Source of the DNA: Thiomicrorhabdus sp.
Lineage (GTDB): Bacteria; Pseudomonadota; Gammaproteobacteria; Thiomicrospirales; Thiomicrospiraceae
Reading direction: 5' to 3'
Assembly (NCBI GenBank): GCA_021648185.1
Contig: JAKITH010000001.1
Location: 1-64,000, forward strand
Length of the DNA: 64,000 nt
Shown: positions 17,433 through 29,087 of the stretch, in pieces
Layout of the letters: every line of letters begins with the position of its first letter
Numbering within the stretch: the first letter of the stretch is position 1
The notes under the pieces: model-generated
The model's database searches: none
The model's input: only the letters and a program-made list of their open reading frames with translations
Told to the model about the DNA's origin: nothing
Program-made: the position numbers and the translations under genes

Positions 17433-18109
17433 TAAGGCTTTTTAGCAAGAAAAATAATATGCCGACTCCCTTTACCAGGCCTCGCTCTTACCATTTTATC
17501 CGTTACTTTGAAGCCAGCTTTTTTCAGTTGAATAATGAACATCGAATCGGGCCCTGCAGACCACACGGCAAGCATCCCTTTAGAGTGTAGACTGTTATAT
17601 AAGGCACTTAAGCCAGCAGAAGAATAAAGCCAATTGTTATCGTTATTCGTAATGCCTTCTGGACCATTATCAACATCGAGTAAAATAGCATCAAAATATG
17701 GCTTCTGTTGTTTGATTAATTCGGCGATATCGCCTAATCGTACATGGCTGCGTTCATCTTCTAACGGTTTGCCTGCACAGTCACCTAGCGGGCCACGGTT
17801 CCATTCAACCACTTCAGGAATAAGCTCTGCCACAGTGACTCTTGAACTAGCAGTCACGCACTCCAACGCGGCCGCCAAAGTATAGCCCATACCCAAACCG
17901 CCCACTAAAACCTCTGTACTCTCTTTATTTTTGATATGCGCACAGCCAAGCTTAGCCAACTCCTGCTCAGAATTATAAACCCGGCTATTCATCAATACTC
18001 CGCGTGAACCAGAAAGCTTTATAGTAAATTCATCTTCACGCTGTAATAAAACCAACTCACCGCCGTTGTTGGGAATAATCGCTGTCGCGAGTTTATTTAA
18101 TTGCTTCAT
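17432..18109 (-). CDS. Spermidine-synthase-like SAM-fold protein
   Basis: 225-residue class I methyltransferase/aminopropyltransferase fold. The dinucleotide-binding loop VLVGGLGMGYT is at about 67-77, an acidic AELIPEVVEW strand follows, and DAILLDVDNGPEG (about 138-150) occupies the position of the catalytic acidic region. It lacks the classic SpeE N-terminal beta domain and is shorter than true spermidine synthases (about 280-290), so I call it only synthase-like. Similar short proteins are common in gammaproteobacteria without assigned substrate. The last codons (AKKP, then TAG) meet an inserted element: the stop codon is made from the TTA of the duplication plus the element's terminal G, so a few original C-terminal residues may be lost. 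Confidence 0.75.
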   Translation of the reverse strand: MKQLNKLATAIIPNNGGELVLLQREDEFTIKLSGSRGVLMNSRVYNSEQELAKLGCAHIKNKESTEVLVGGLGMGYTLAAALECVTASSRVTVAELIPEVVEWNRGPLGDCAGKPLEDERSHVRLGDIAELIKQQKPYFDAILLDVDNGPEGITNNDNNWLYSSAGLSALYNSLHSKGMLAVWSAGPDSMFIIQLKKAGFKVTDKMVRARPGKGSRHIIFLAKKP

Positions 18110-18220
18110 ATTGTCTCTTAGTGGTGGAGTGTGTCTTTACAAAAAAATATTAGAACAGAAAACAGGTAGAAAGTATTTACCCTGCTGCCCACACAATCGT
18201 AAATACACAACCCCAAACGG

Positions 18221-19075
18221 TCAATTTGACTTAGGCACAGTCAATACCTTTAAAATATCTATTTTACGGCCTTTAAATCGGGCTTCTAAGTACAGTTTGG
18301 GTTGGCTAGCATTACCTGTGGCGCCTAAGTCTGCAATGTGCTGTCCTACTTTCACACGATCCCCCTCTTGAACCAATAACGCACTGTTGTGTGCATAAAC
18401 GGCCATGTAACCATCGTCATGTTTAATCACCAACATGTTACCAAAATCGACAATACCATCGCCTGCATACACGACGCTACCAGACGCTACTGCATACACA
18501 TCCTGTCCTGCAACACCATAAATATCAATCACAGACAATCCTGCTTCGTCTCGAACAAAGCGGTACGGCAAACTCTTGTGAACTGGCCACTGCCAAATTT
18601 GATGCTTAACCAGTTGTGATGGTTGCTCTTTTTGATGGGAAGACTCCGTGACAACAACGGGATTTTTGATCGATTTTTTTTCGGATGTATTTGTGACTGT
18701 AACCGTTGATTTCACTTGCTGAGTGGGCAAATTTGGCATTTCCAGTCGTTGATTTTTATAAATAACATAAGGGGGGGGGATTTTATTCCATTCGGCTAAC
18801 GACTTCATCGGAACTTGACAGCGAAGCGCAATCTCACTCAGCGAATCTCTACTTTGCACCTGATACAGATCACCACAAGGATTGGGGTCAGAGTAAGGCT
18901 TTTGCACTTGGACGGCATCGAAAGGAATAACGGATACTTTTGAGGATTCCGCGGAGTCTACCGTTGCCACTGGTGCGCGCGGAGTGTACTTTGTTGGCGA
19001 ACTGCAACCCGACAACAATAAAATTGCCACAGTGCCCGATAGGTATATTTTTAGGGGGGGTAGAAAATTTTTCAT
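18221..19075 (-). CDS. nlpD: NlpD-type LysM/LytM lipoprotein
   Basis: Outer-membrane-type lipoprotein (lipobox LSGC, Cys24) of 284 residues. One LysM domain (about 71-113, YQVQSRDSLSEIALRC to NQRLEMP) binds peptidoglycan; a C-terminal M23/LytM domain (about 185-280) follows. The catalytic metal ligands are degenerate: GNMLVIKH replaces the usual HxxxD strand and LYLEARFKG replaces LHFEIR. It therefore should not hydrolyse peptidoglycan itself but activate an amidase, as NlpD does for AmiC. The context agrees: surE, pcm and nlpD are a conserved trio (usually followed by rpoS, absent here; yqaA-like gene intervenes). Two C-tract motifs (18771-18779 and 19054-19060) encode PPP in LysM and PP in the signal peptide. 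Confidence 0.9.
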   Translation of the reverse strand: MKNFLPPLKIYLSGTVAILLLSGCSSPTKYTPRAPVATVDSAESSKVSVIPFDAVQVQKPYSDPNPCGDLYQVQSRDSLSEIALRCQVPMKSLAEWNKIPPPYVIYKNQRLEMPNLPTQQVKSTVTVTNTSEKKSIKNPVVVTESSHQKEQPSQLVKHQIWQWPVHKSLPYRFVRDEAGLSVIDIYGVAGQDVYAVASGSVVYAGDGIVDFGNMLVIKHDDGYMAVYAHNSALLVQEGDRVKVGQHIADLGATGNASQPKLYLEARFKGRKIDILKVLTVPKSN

Positions 19076-19092
19076 GCTTATTTTTTCACCTT

Positions 19093-19674
19093 TTAAAAAT
19101 AGACTTTATAAACGATAAAAGCGGTTACGAGCAAAACAAACGCCCATCCTAACCAATCCACCCATTTTCGAATGCCCTCTTCCATTTTAGCGCCTCCCCA
19201 CTTCATAATCCCTGCGACTAAGAAGAATCGTGCACCACGTCCTATGATTGAGGCAATAATAAAAGGCAACAGTGCCATACTGCTTGCGCCTGCGGTAATG
19301 GTAAAAAGCTTGTAGGGAACGGGGCTAAAACCCGCCATTAAAATAATCCAAACTCCATATTCTGCAAAAAATTGTTCCCCTCTTTGAATTTTTTCAGCAT
19401 AGCCCATTGATTCAATCATGGGCATTAATAGATCCATCGCCCAATAGCCAATAGCGTAACCAAGCACCCCGCCCAACACAGAAAATAGCGTGGTGAGCCA
19501 TGCAAAGTAGAAGGCTTTTTGAGGCGTTGCCAAACTCATTGGCATCAACATAACATCGGGGGGAATTGGAAAAAAAGAGGACTCTGCAAAGCTCATTGCA
19601 CTCAAATATTTGGGCGCATTTGGGTGTTTTGACCATCGTAAAGTGAGTTCATAAAGGGTACTAAATAATTTCAA
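19093..19674 (-). CDS. YqaA-like DedA/VTT-domain membrane protein
   Basis: Inner-membrane protein of 193 residues with the SNARE-associated/VTT architecture. The re-entrant FAESSFFPIPPDVMLMPMSL segment (about 28-47) and the later GFSPVPYKLFTITAGASSM segment are the two family half-motifs; three or four transmembrane helices surround them. Family members are linked to lipid scrambling or undecaprenyl-phosphate and phospholipid handling, but this subfamily is uncharacterised. It overlaps pcm by 4 bp and precedes nlpD by 18 bp, the same arrangement (pcm-yqaA-nlpD) found in several marine gammaproteobacteria. Confidence 0.85.
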   Translation of the reverse strand: MKLFSTLYELTLRWSKHPNAPKYLSAMSFAESSFFPIPPDVMLMPMSLATPQKAFYFAWLTTLFSVLGGVLGYAIGYWAMDLLMPMIESMGYAEKIQRGEQFFAEYGVWIILMAGFSPVPYKLFTITAGASSMALLPFIIASIIGRGARFFLVAGIMKWGGAKMEEGIRKWVDWLGWAFVLLVTAFIVYKVYF

Positions 19675-20453
19675 CGTTCAATTCCTTGTTTCATGGGTAC
19701 AAACATTACTTGGCCTAAACACTCTTTTGTAATGCCAGATTCGGTTTTAATAAAGCCATACAGCCTCTGTTTTTCTTCGCCCACAGGCATCACCAAACGC
19801 CCGCCTACCTTCAGTTGCTGAAACAACTCTGGTGGAACACTGGCGGGGGATGCGGCTGAAATAATGGCATCAAATTCAGGAGAAGGCTCTGGTAATTTGT
19901 GTTGAAAAAAAATATTTTGAGACAACGAAGGGACAACAACATCCTTACTGTGCGGCCAGCCCCAGTGACCATCACTGATTTCAAATTCAATATTTTGCAA
20001 GCATAATTTCGCTAACACGTCCTGAGCTCGCACAGAGAGCGGGGTAATACGTTCTACGGTAAATACCTGCTGTGCAAGCAGTGCCAAAATGGCCGTTTGA
20101 TAGCCCGAACCCGTGCCAATTTCCAGCACCGTTTTTATGGGGTTTTTAGCGGTTTCGGCAAACAGCCACTCGGTCATTTTTGCCACCACCCAAGGTTGAG
20201 AGATGGTTTGAGCAAATCCGATTGGCAACGCATTATCCTCATAAGCGCGACTGGCAAGAGCTTCGTCTAAAAAAAGGTGGCGAGGCACAACTTGCATGAC
20301 CTTTAAGACGTTTATATCGGTCACACCTAACTGTTGCAACCGCTCAATTAAACGATTTCGAGTACGTTGTGAGGTCATCCCAACACCTTGATACTGTTCA
20401 AATGCCATATTAGGATAGACGACATTGGATGACATTAATGGGGACTTATTCAT
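19671..20453 (-). CDS. pcm: Protein-L-isoaspartate O-methyltransferase
   Basis: Repairs isoaspartyl residues in aged proteins by SAM-dependent methylation. The frame encodes 260 residues; E. coli Pcm has 208 and begins at the equivalent of MTSQRTRNRLIERL, here residue 26, so the true start may be the ATG at about 20378 or 20405. The diagnostic motif is VLEIGTGSGYQTAILALL with VERITPLSVRAQ next. QPWVVAKMTEWL and the C-terminal GGRLVMPVG are typical. A roughly 20-residue insertion (WPHSKDVVVPSLSQNIFFQHK) between strands 4 and 5 is unusual. It lies 4 bp after surE and overlaps yqaA. Confidence 0.92.
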   Translation of the reverse strand: MNKSPLMSSNVVYPNMAFEQYQGVGMTSQRTRNRLIERLQQLGVTDINVLKVMQVVPRHLFLDEALASRAYEDNALPIGFAQTISQPWVVAKMTEWLFAETAKNPIKTVLEIGTGSGYQTAILALLAQQVFTVERITPLSVRAQDVLAKLCLQNIEFEISDGHWGWPHSKDVVVPSLSQNIFFQHKLPEPSPEFDAIISAASPASVPPELFQQLKVGGRLVMPVGEEKQRLYGFIKTESGITKECLGQVMFVPMKQGIER

Positions 20454-20457
20454 GGCT

Positions 20458-21231
20458 TCAAGTGTGACTCGCTGCCCATTGTGCCAGCTCTTCCATCATC
20501 TCGTAATGCGTTAAATCAATTTTAAGGGGGGTCACAGAGGCATAGCCTTGCTCTATCGCATAAAAATCGGTACCTTCACCCGCATCTGCGGCACTGCCTG
20601 CGGGGCCAATCCAATAAATGGGCAACCCTCTTGGATCATTTTGTTTGACCACGGCTTCCGACATATGTCGTCGCCCTAAGCGGGTCACTTTAATGCCTTT
20701 TAAGGCCTCTAAAGGCACATCGGGTACATTGATGTTAATAATGGTATCACTTAATAATGCCATATTGGGCAGGTCTTTTAAGAGTTGAATCAAGACATGT
20801 GCGGCGGTTTCAAAGTGTTGATCGCCACACAGTGAGATGGCAATAGAGGGTTTCCCTAAAAACCGCCCTTCGGTTGCGGCCGCCACGGTACCCGAATAGA
20901 GGACATCATCGCCCATATTAGCGCCTGCATTAATCCCCGACAACACGATGTCTGGCTGTTCTGCTAAGCCCCCATTCACCCCCAAGTGAACACAGTCGGT
21001 AGGGGTGCCGTTCACGCTGAAAACTTTGCAGTCCTCACGGTTGCTAAAAGATGGGTGTTCATGTAACCGAAGCGGCTCTAACAACGTTAATGAATTACTG
21101 GCGGCACTGCGATTACGCTCTGGCGCCATAATCACGAGCTTTCGAAAACTCGCATGCTCCTGAAGTGCTTTAAATAATACTTGAATGCCTGGTGCAAAAT
21201 AACCATCATCGTTGGAGAGAAGAATTTTCAT
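20458..21231 (-). CDS. surE: 5'/3'-nucleotidase SurE
   Basis: Metal-dependent survival protein that dephosphorylates nucleoside monophosphates and polyphosphate. 257 residues, the standard length. The N-terminus MKILLSNDDGYFAPGI carries the metal-binding Asp8-Asp9; the second ligand set is in the SNSLTL and GTPTDCVHLGV segments, and SGINAGANMGDDVLYSGTVA completes the active site. Begins the surE-pcm-yqaA-nlpD operon on the minus strand and is divergent from the Smr gene with only 43 bp between them. Confidence 0.95.
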   Translation of the reverse strand: MKILLSNDDGYFAPGIQVLFKALQEHASFRKLVIMAPERNRSAASNSLTLLEPLRLHEHPSFSNREDCKVFSVNGTPTDCVHLGVNGGLAEQPDIVLSGINAGANMGDDVLYSGTVAAATEGRFLGKPSIAISLCGDQHFETAAHVLIQLLKDLPNMALLSDTIININVPDVPLEALKGIKVTRLGRRHMSEAVVKQNDPRGLPIYWIGPAGSAADAGEGTDFYAIEQGYASVTPLKIDLTHYEMMEELAQWAASHT

Positions 21232-21274
21232 CGTGTAAAATAACCGTTACCGTAAAAGTGAATGAATTATACTA

Positions 21275-21868
21275 GTGTCCATTATGATAGAAGAAGATAA
21301 ATTCCTATTTCTCTCCGAAATGACTGACGTATCGCCATTAAAACCACAAAATACAAGTGTGCAATACCAGCAAGAGTCGTTTAAAAAACAGGCTCTAGAC
21401 ACGGTCAAAGCGGTTAAGAAAAGACAACGAATGCAGATGCATGCTGAAAAAGCAGAACTCGACATGACACTTTCGAATACCACACGGGTCGCCTCTCATG
21501 AAAGCATTCAGTTTCATCAAAAAGGCATTCGCTTGCAAGATTTTACCAAGCTCAAAAAAGGCGCATACCCCAATCAAGCTCAACTGGACTTACATGGTTA
21601 CACTCAGGATCAAGCACACACCGCCCTCGTGCAGTTCATTACGAGCGCCTATCAAGAAAAACTAAGGTACGTTCGCATTGTTCATGGCAAAGGCTACAAC
21701 TCTGAAGACGCATTTCCGGTGTTAAAGAACCTAGTAAACCAGTCACTCAGAACCTTAACTGCCGTTCTTGCCTTTTGCAGCGCCCCCGAAAAAGACGGCG
21801 GTGCTGGCGCAGTTAATGTTTTGTTAAAAAAACGTAACGACTCAGCTAGGAGGCTGTCCGAGAACTAG
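21275..21868 (+). CDS. Smr-domain protein (SmrB/YfcN-like) with element-encoded C-terminus
   Basis: Cytosolic 197-residue protein with a helical basic N-terminal region and a C-terminal Smr domain: LDLHGYTQDQAHTAL (about 108-122), VRIVHGKG (about 134-141) and PEKDGGAGAVNVLL. E. coli SmrB is an endonuclease that cleaves mRNA between collided ribosomes, and this protein shares its layout, so ribosome rescue is a reasonable inference. The listed start is GTG; an ATG at 21284 is equally plausible. The final residues (NDSARRLSEN) are encoded by two mobile elements: family F supplies NDSA and the nested family A element the rest and the TAG stop. The natural protein probably ended close to LLKKR. 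Confidence 0.85.
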   Translation: MSIMIEEDKFLFLSEMTDVSPLKPQNTSVQYQQESFKKQALDTVKAVKKRQRMQMHAEKAELDMTLSNTTRVASHESIQFHQKGIRLQDFTKLKKGAYPNQAQLDLHGYTQDQAHTALVQFITSAYQEKLRYVRIVHGKGYNSEDAFPVLKNLVNQSLRTLTAVLAFCSAPEKDGGAGAVNVLLKKRNDSARRLSEN

Positions 21869-22117
21869 AATCGTAACGAAAACCACAGAAACGCTATAAG
21901 GTGAGTTTATCAAAAAAGGCGAATAGCACGGCTATTTAACGACTTTGATAAGCTCTCCTTAGGATGTTTATGGGATTTGCAGTCGGTTTTTAGTTCTCGG
22001 ACAGCCTCCTAGCCCCTGAAAATGGTCAACTCTGTGTTAAAAAATGGACATTTACACTTGTAAACTCACATTTTCCGCCTTGATTTGACCATTTTCAGGA
22101 GCCATCTGAGCCGTTAC
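21834..22117. mobile_element. MITE-like element, family F, copy 1, interrupted by family A
   Basis: Outer ends are GTAACGACTCAGCTAG on the left and the complement of GTAACGGCTCAGATGGC on the right; centre TTTACACTTGTAAA. Removing the inserted element (159 bp) and one 4-bp CTAG copy from these 284 bp leaves 121 bp, exactly the length of the intact copy at 34459-34579. The left end overlaps the 3' end of the Smr gene. Confidence 0.82.
21850..22008. mobile_element. MITE-like element, family A, copy 2 (159 bp), nested
   Basis: Inverted relative to copy 1 at 10603-10761 and the same length. Ends are GAGGCTGTCCGAGAACTAGA and the complement of GAGGCTGTCCGAGAACTA. Perfect CTAG duplication at 21846-21849 and 22009-22012. 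It inserted into the left terminal repeat of the family F element. Confidence 0.85.
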
Positions 22118-22125
22118 TATATGCG

Positions 22126-22443
22126 TTAATCCGCAATAGACTCTTCTGCCGCCAATGAAGTTGGTTTGAGTTCAATCACTTTAATAAACACCTCCTCTTT
22201 TTTAACCATCCCCAGCGTTTGCCTTGCAATGGTTTCAAGTGAAGCGTGATCCGTTTGCAATGCTTTCACCTGTTGCGCTAAGGTTGCATTAAGTAAGCGC
22301 TGCTCTTCCAGTGTGGACTCTAGCGTTTTAAGCTGTTCCTGTAACGCAAAAAGCTCGCCAAAGCCTCCATCAGAAGACAATAAACGAGCTTGTAAAATCA
22401 GAATCAGAACAGCCAGTGCGATATAAATTTTTTTCACACTCAC
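22126..22443 (-). CDS. ftsB: Cell division protein FtsB
   Basis: Small bitopic septal protein (105 residues) of the FtsQLB complex. A short cytoplasmic tail, one transmembrane helix at about residues 6-22, and a long heptad-type coiled coil (about 33-75, LFALQEQLKTLESTLEEQ) are visible, then a conserved ETIARQTLGMVKKEEVFIKV segment that contacts FtsQ. The genomic position right after eno is the standard gammaproteobacterial one. It ends 9 bp before the family F element, so the element lies in its 3' region. Confidence 0.93.
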   Translation of the reverse strand: MSVKKIYIALAVLILILQARLLSSDGGFGELFALQEQLKTLESTLEEQRLLNATLAQQVKALQTDHASLETIARQTLGMVKKEEVFIKVIELKPTSLAAEESIAD

Positions 22444-22462
22444 TCCTCAAATGTCATCTGTT

Positions 22463-23752
<1,290 letters not shown>

Positions 23753-23834
23753 TTATTTCCTTTCTTAATAAATTCTTAAATCTTTGAGGCGTATTCTACT
23801 ATGTAATTATGACGTTAAGATGACAAATTTCAGC

Positions 23835-24674
23835 TTAATCAAGCAAATCACTTTCAATAAACCCATGTTGTTTAACGAGATCATCCAGTGCTTTCATGGT
23901 TTCTAATAGTGGCTTTAAATTGCCTAAAGGCCACATATTGGGTCCATCGCTTAATGCCTTAGCAGGATCAGGATGTGTTTCCATAAACACCCCTGACACC
24001 CCTGCGGCAATCGCCGCACGTGCTAACACAGGCACCATCTCTCTTTGTCCACCTGAAGTCGTTCCTTGCCCTCCGGGTTGTTGTACCGAATGCGTTGCAT
24101 CAAATACCACAGGACACCCTGTACGACGCATTGAGGCCAAACCACGCATGTCCGAGACTAAGGTGTTATAGCCAAAGGAGGTGCCGCGATCACAGACCAT
24201 AATATTTTCATTACCGACTTCTCGTGCCTTAGCGACCACTTGATCCATATCCCAAGGTGCTTGAAACTGCCCTTTTTTGATATTAACGGGGATCCCTTGA
24301 CGACATACATTTTGAATAAAATTGGTTTGACGCACTAAAAAAGCAGGGGTTTGCATCACATCAACCACCGATGCCACTTCATCCAATGGCGAATCTTCAT
24401 GCACATCGGTTAACACGGGAATGCCTATTTCATCTTTTACTTTTTGTAAAATACGCAACCCTTCTTCAACCCCTAACCCTCTAAAACTGGCGGTAGACGA
24501 GCGATTCGCTTTGTCGTAAGAGGACTTATAAATAAACGGAATACCGACCGAATCGGTCAGTTCTTTTAATTTTTCAGCCGTTTCCATCGCCATTTTTTCA
24601 GACTCAATGACGCATGGGCCTGCAATTAAAAATAACGGTTGATCAATGCCAACCTCAAAACCACATAATTTCAT
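23835..24674 (-). CDS. kdsA: 3-deoxy-D-manno-octulosonate 8-phosphate synthase
   Basis: Condenses arabinose 5-phosphate with PEP to give KDO 8-phosphate for lipid A inner core. 279 residues. [34 protein letters not shown], the GLGVEEGL segment, DVHE and the [18 protein letters not shown] block are characteristic; the residue after the first GPC pattern is consistent with the metal-independent class, though I do not insist on that. It follows pyrG by 14 bp, so the two are likely cotranscribed. Confidence 0.97.
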   Translation of the reverse strand: MKLCGFEVGIDQPLFLIAGPCVIESEKMAMETAEKLKELTDSVGIPFIYKSSYDKANRSSTASFRGLGVEEGLRILQKVKDEIGIPVLTDVHEDSPLDEVASVVDVMQTPAFLVRQTNFIQNVCRQGIPVNIKKGQFQAPWDMDQVVAKAREVGNENIMVCDRGTSFGYNTLVSDMRGLASMRRTGCPVVFDATHSVQQPGGQGTTSGGQREMVPVLARAAIAAGVSGVFMETHPDPAKALSDGPNMWPLGNLKPLLETMKALDDLVKQHGFIESDLLD

Positions 24675-24688
24675 ATTTTCACTGTTCC

Positions 24689-26314
<1,626 letters not shown>

Positions 26315-26384
26315 TTAGCACACTTTTAAAAGGGTTAGAAATCTCAGAAATTACTGAGCATTTGAGCAATCAGAATGGAAGAGA

Positions 26385-26413
26385 ATTATAGCCGAAAAGC
26401 TTTTTTTCAGCAA
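26385..26413 (-). promoter_or_regulatory. Strong sigma70-type promoter for pyrG
   Basis: Minus strand TTGCTG (26408-26413), a 17-base spacer, and a consensus TATAAT (26385-26390), placing the start near 26378. In the leader, CTCAGTAATTTCTGAG (about 26342-26357) can form a short hairpin; it has no U-run, so I do not call it an attenuator. Confidence 0.8.
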
Positions 26414-26428
26414 TGTAATTGTTTATTC

Positions 26429-27907
26429 CTAACCCCCCTTATTCATAAGGCGGTAGCACTCTCTTTGTGAGAGGGATAAGATTTGAATAGCAGGTTGTTT
26501 TTTTTCTCCCCCCCCCTTCTCCTCCAACAAAGAGGCCTTTATCTTGTTAGTACACGACACACAGCCCAATACACTTATCATCATGCCATTAAAGGTTAAC
26601 ACAGGCCAAAAAGAGCGCTCCCAAGTTGGAATATTGTTTTTTTGAAAAAAAGACTTGAGCTTCTTTCGATTCAAATCGTCTTCTTTAGAGATGTTTCTGA
26701 CGACACACTCTGATAATCTTGCCATCAAAGCGCATTCAATTTGAAAGGTATAATAGACCTCCTGCGCAGATAACGAAGACGCACTTAAACAGAGCTTACC
26801 CTCATCTAAACGCAGTACAAAAGACTGATTTTCAGCCCCCCATTTCTCACCATCAACACTTAAACTCACTTTCCATGCATAAGGCAACAAGCGGTCTTTT
26901 AAATAATATAATCGTTTACGGTAAAAACAGAGCACCCCCTGAGACATCTTATAAGAGAAGGCATTTTTTCGACTCTCTGCTTGCTGCTTTAATACCTCCT
27001 CAATCCATTCATAATGTCTTGCAGAGAGCACTAAACGATATTGTTTAAACAGCCAATAACGCAATGTATTTTTCTGCTCTAACCAGTCCAAATAATTCAG
27101 GGAGTCGAAGTCAAAATAGAACGCAGTGCCTTTCATCGTCGCGAATGACTGCTCTGCCATTCGATTTAACAACGTATGCGCTTCTGCCATATTGTTAGCC
27201 GCTCGAGCCAAGTTTTTTTCAACGTCTGGCCAATGCGTATATAACGCCGGGAGTACCTCTTGGCGAATCGCATTACGACGATAGTAGGTCAAATTATTGC
27301 TGGGATCTTCTACCCAACGTAATTTAAAATGCTGGGCATAGGCTTTTAGCATTGAGTAAGGAGTGGATAATAAGGGGCGACAGTGCCATGCCTCGCCTGT
27401 TGTTGTAGACAACGTTTTAGCATAGGGCATGGCGGCCAAACCTGATACCCCTGCCCCTCTGGCTAAATTTAACAGTACTGTTTCAGCTTGATCACGTTGA
27501 TGATGACCTGTAACCAACACATCTGAGTCTAAACAACACCCTGTGGTAAGCGCTTGATAGCGCAACCGTCGCGCGACGGATTCAATGCCTTCACGCTTAA
27601 CGGACGTCCATTGAAGCTGAGTGAAGGTAAATGAAACCCCCAATGAAAGACAAAAGGCTTCACAATGCTTAACCCAATCGTCCGCACTTTTTTGTAAACC
27701 ATGGTGAACATGATGCGCAATAAGCCGCCCTTTTAAACAGGGGGCTTGAGAAAGTAAATGCAATAATACGGTTGAATCCAAGCCACCACTAAACGCCACA
27801 TGGACATGAGAAAAACCAGCATATTGGCGTGTAAATACGTCCAATGCTTCTGTAAAAGAGGGTAAAAAATCAGGGGAATTTTGCACCAAACAGCTCGCAT
27901 TAACCAA
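26429..27907 (-). CDS. tilS: tRNA(Ile)-lysidine synthase TilS
   Basis: ATP-dependent modification of C34 to lysidine in tRNA-Ile(CAU). 492 residues. The PP-loop SGGLDS is at 40-45 in HVAFSGGLDSTVLLHL; GHHQRDQAETVLLNLARGAG, RPLL and the WVEDPSNNLTYYRRNAIR segment are diagnostic, and the C-terminal domain has the KKLKSFFQKNNIPTWERSFW motif. The extreme C-terminus (after about residue 455) is poor in conserved features and includes GGGEKKQ from a C9 tract (26508-26516) and another C-rich repeat near 26431-26450, so the last 35 residues look like repeat-derived extension. Follows accA by 20 bp. Confidence 0.95.
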   Translation of the reverse strand: MVNASCLVQNSPDFLPSFTEALDVFTRQYAGFSHVHVAFSGGLDSTVLLHLLSQAPCLKGRLIAHHVHHGLQKSADDWVKHCEAFCLSLGVSFTFTQLQWTSVKREGIESVARRLRYQALTTGCCLDSDVLVTGHHQRDQAETVLLNLARGAGVSGLAAMPYAKTLSTTTGEAWHCRPLLSTPYSMLKAYAQHFKLRWVEDPSNNLTYYRRNAIRQEVLPALYTHWPDVEKNLARAANNMAEAHTLLNRMAEQSFATMKGTAFYFDFDSLNYLDWLEQKNTLRYWLFKQYRLVLSARHYEWIEEVLKQQAESRKNAFSYKMSQGVLCFYRKRLYYLKDRLLPYAWKVSLSVDGEKWGAENQSFVLRLDEGKLCLSASSLSAQEVYYTFQIECALMARLSECVVRNISKEDDLNRKKLKSFFQKNNIPTWERSFWPVLTFNGMMISVLGCVSCTNKIKASLLEEKGGGEKKQPAIQILSLSQRECYRLMNKGG

Positions 27908-27927
27908 AAAGGTTAACGCGCCATACG

Positions 27928-28881
27928 TTAGCCTTCAAAATTGCCATAAGCCATATAACGCTGATAACGAGACTCTAACAACTCATCAATCGGCTTCTCT
28001 TTAAGCTGTTCTAGCTGCGCAATCAGAGCCGTTTTAAGGTTACTTGCAGCCAATTGATAATCTCGATGTGCGCCACCTAATGGTTCTGGAATAATGCCAT
28101 CAATCAACCCAAGTGATTTTAAACGCGTTGCTGTAATCCCCAGCGCCTGAGCCGCGTCGGCGGCATTGGCGGCATTTTTCCATAAAATAGAGGCACAGCC
28201 TTCTGGTGAAATCACCGAATACGTCGAGTACTCCATCATCATCATCACATCACCCACACCAATCGCTAAAGCGCCGCCCGAGCCTCCTTCACCGATTACG
28301 GTGCAAACAATCGGTACTTTTAGCTCAGCCATCTCAATTAAGTTTCGAGCAATGGCTTCACTTTGACCGCGCTCTTCGGCATTAATGCCTGGATACGCCC
28401 CAGGGGTATCAATAAAAGTAATCACAGGCAATCCAAAACGCTCTGCCATTTTCATTAAACGCAACGCTTTACGATACCCTTCTGGACGTGGCATCCCAAA
28501 ATTACGACGAATTTTTTCTTTGGTATCTCGCCCTTTTTCTTGAGTGATCAGCATCACAGGTTGGCCGTCTAAACGCGCCAATCCGGCAACAATCGCCTCA
28601 TCGTCTGCAAAGGCACGGTCGCCATGTAACTCTTTAAAATCGGTGAAAATGGCAGGAATATAATCCAGTGCATACGGACGCTGTGGATGACGTGACAATT
28701 TAGCGATTTGAACATCGGTTAATTTTTTAAACGTAGATTCCGTTAAGTTTTTACGCTTCTCTTCTAAAGCGGCAATTTCTTGCACCAAGTTAACATCGCC
28801 CCCATCTAAATGACGTAATTCATCAATTTTTGCTTCCAGCTCAGCAATGGGTTGTTCAAAGTCTAAAAAATCAAGTTTCAT
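27928..28881 (-). CDS. accA: Acetyl-CoA carboxylase carboxyltransferase alpha subunit
   Basis: Carboxyltransferase subunit (317 residues) transferring CO2 from biotin to acetyl-CoA in fatty acid synthesis. [20 protein letters not shown], the [10 protein letters not shown] segment, [27 protein letters not shown] and [15 protein letters not shown] are family signatures. Usually sits after dnaE in gammaproteobacteria; here that position is replaced by a divergent accessory block. Divergent from the DUF481 gene over 206 bp. Confidence 0.97.
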   Translation of the reverse strand: MKLDFLDFEQPIAELEAKIDELRHLDGGDVNLVQEIAALEEKRKNLTESTFKKLTDVQIAKLSRHPQRPYALDYIPAIFTDFKELHGDRAFADDEAIVAGLARLDGQPVMLITQEKGRDTKEKIRRNFGMPRPEGYRKALRLMKMAERFGLPVITFIDTPGAYPGINAEERGQSEAIARNLIEMAELKVPIVCTVIGEGGSGGALAIGVGDVMMMMEYSTYSVISPEGCASILWKNAANAADAAQALGITATRLKSLGLIDGIIPEPLGGAHRDYQLAASNLKTALIAQLEQLKEKPIDELLESRYQRYMAYGNFEG

Positions 28882-29087
28882 GGTATTTCCGTCTTATATA
28901 AGATTCACGTGACAAAGTTGCAGAACATTTTATCAAAAATGCCTCATTCTCATTCACTTTTCTTAGCTGGTCATTAAACAAGCGCTTTAACATTAAAGGC
29001 AACTACAGTAAAATACCCTTAACTCACGCTACAACTAAGTATTATTACTAGTCAATATTAACAATTATTAAAAAGGTTATTTCCCCT

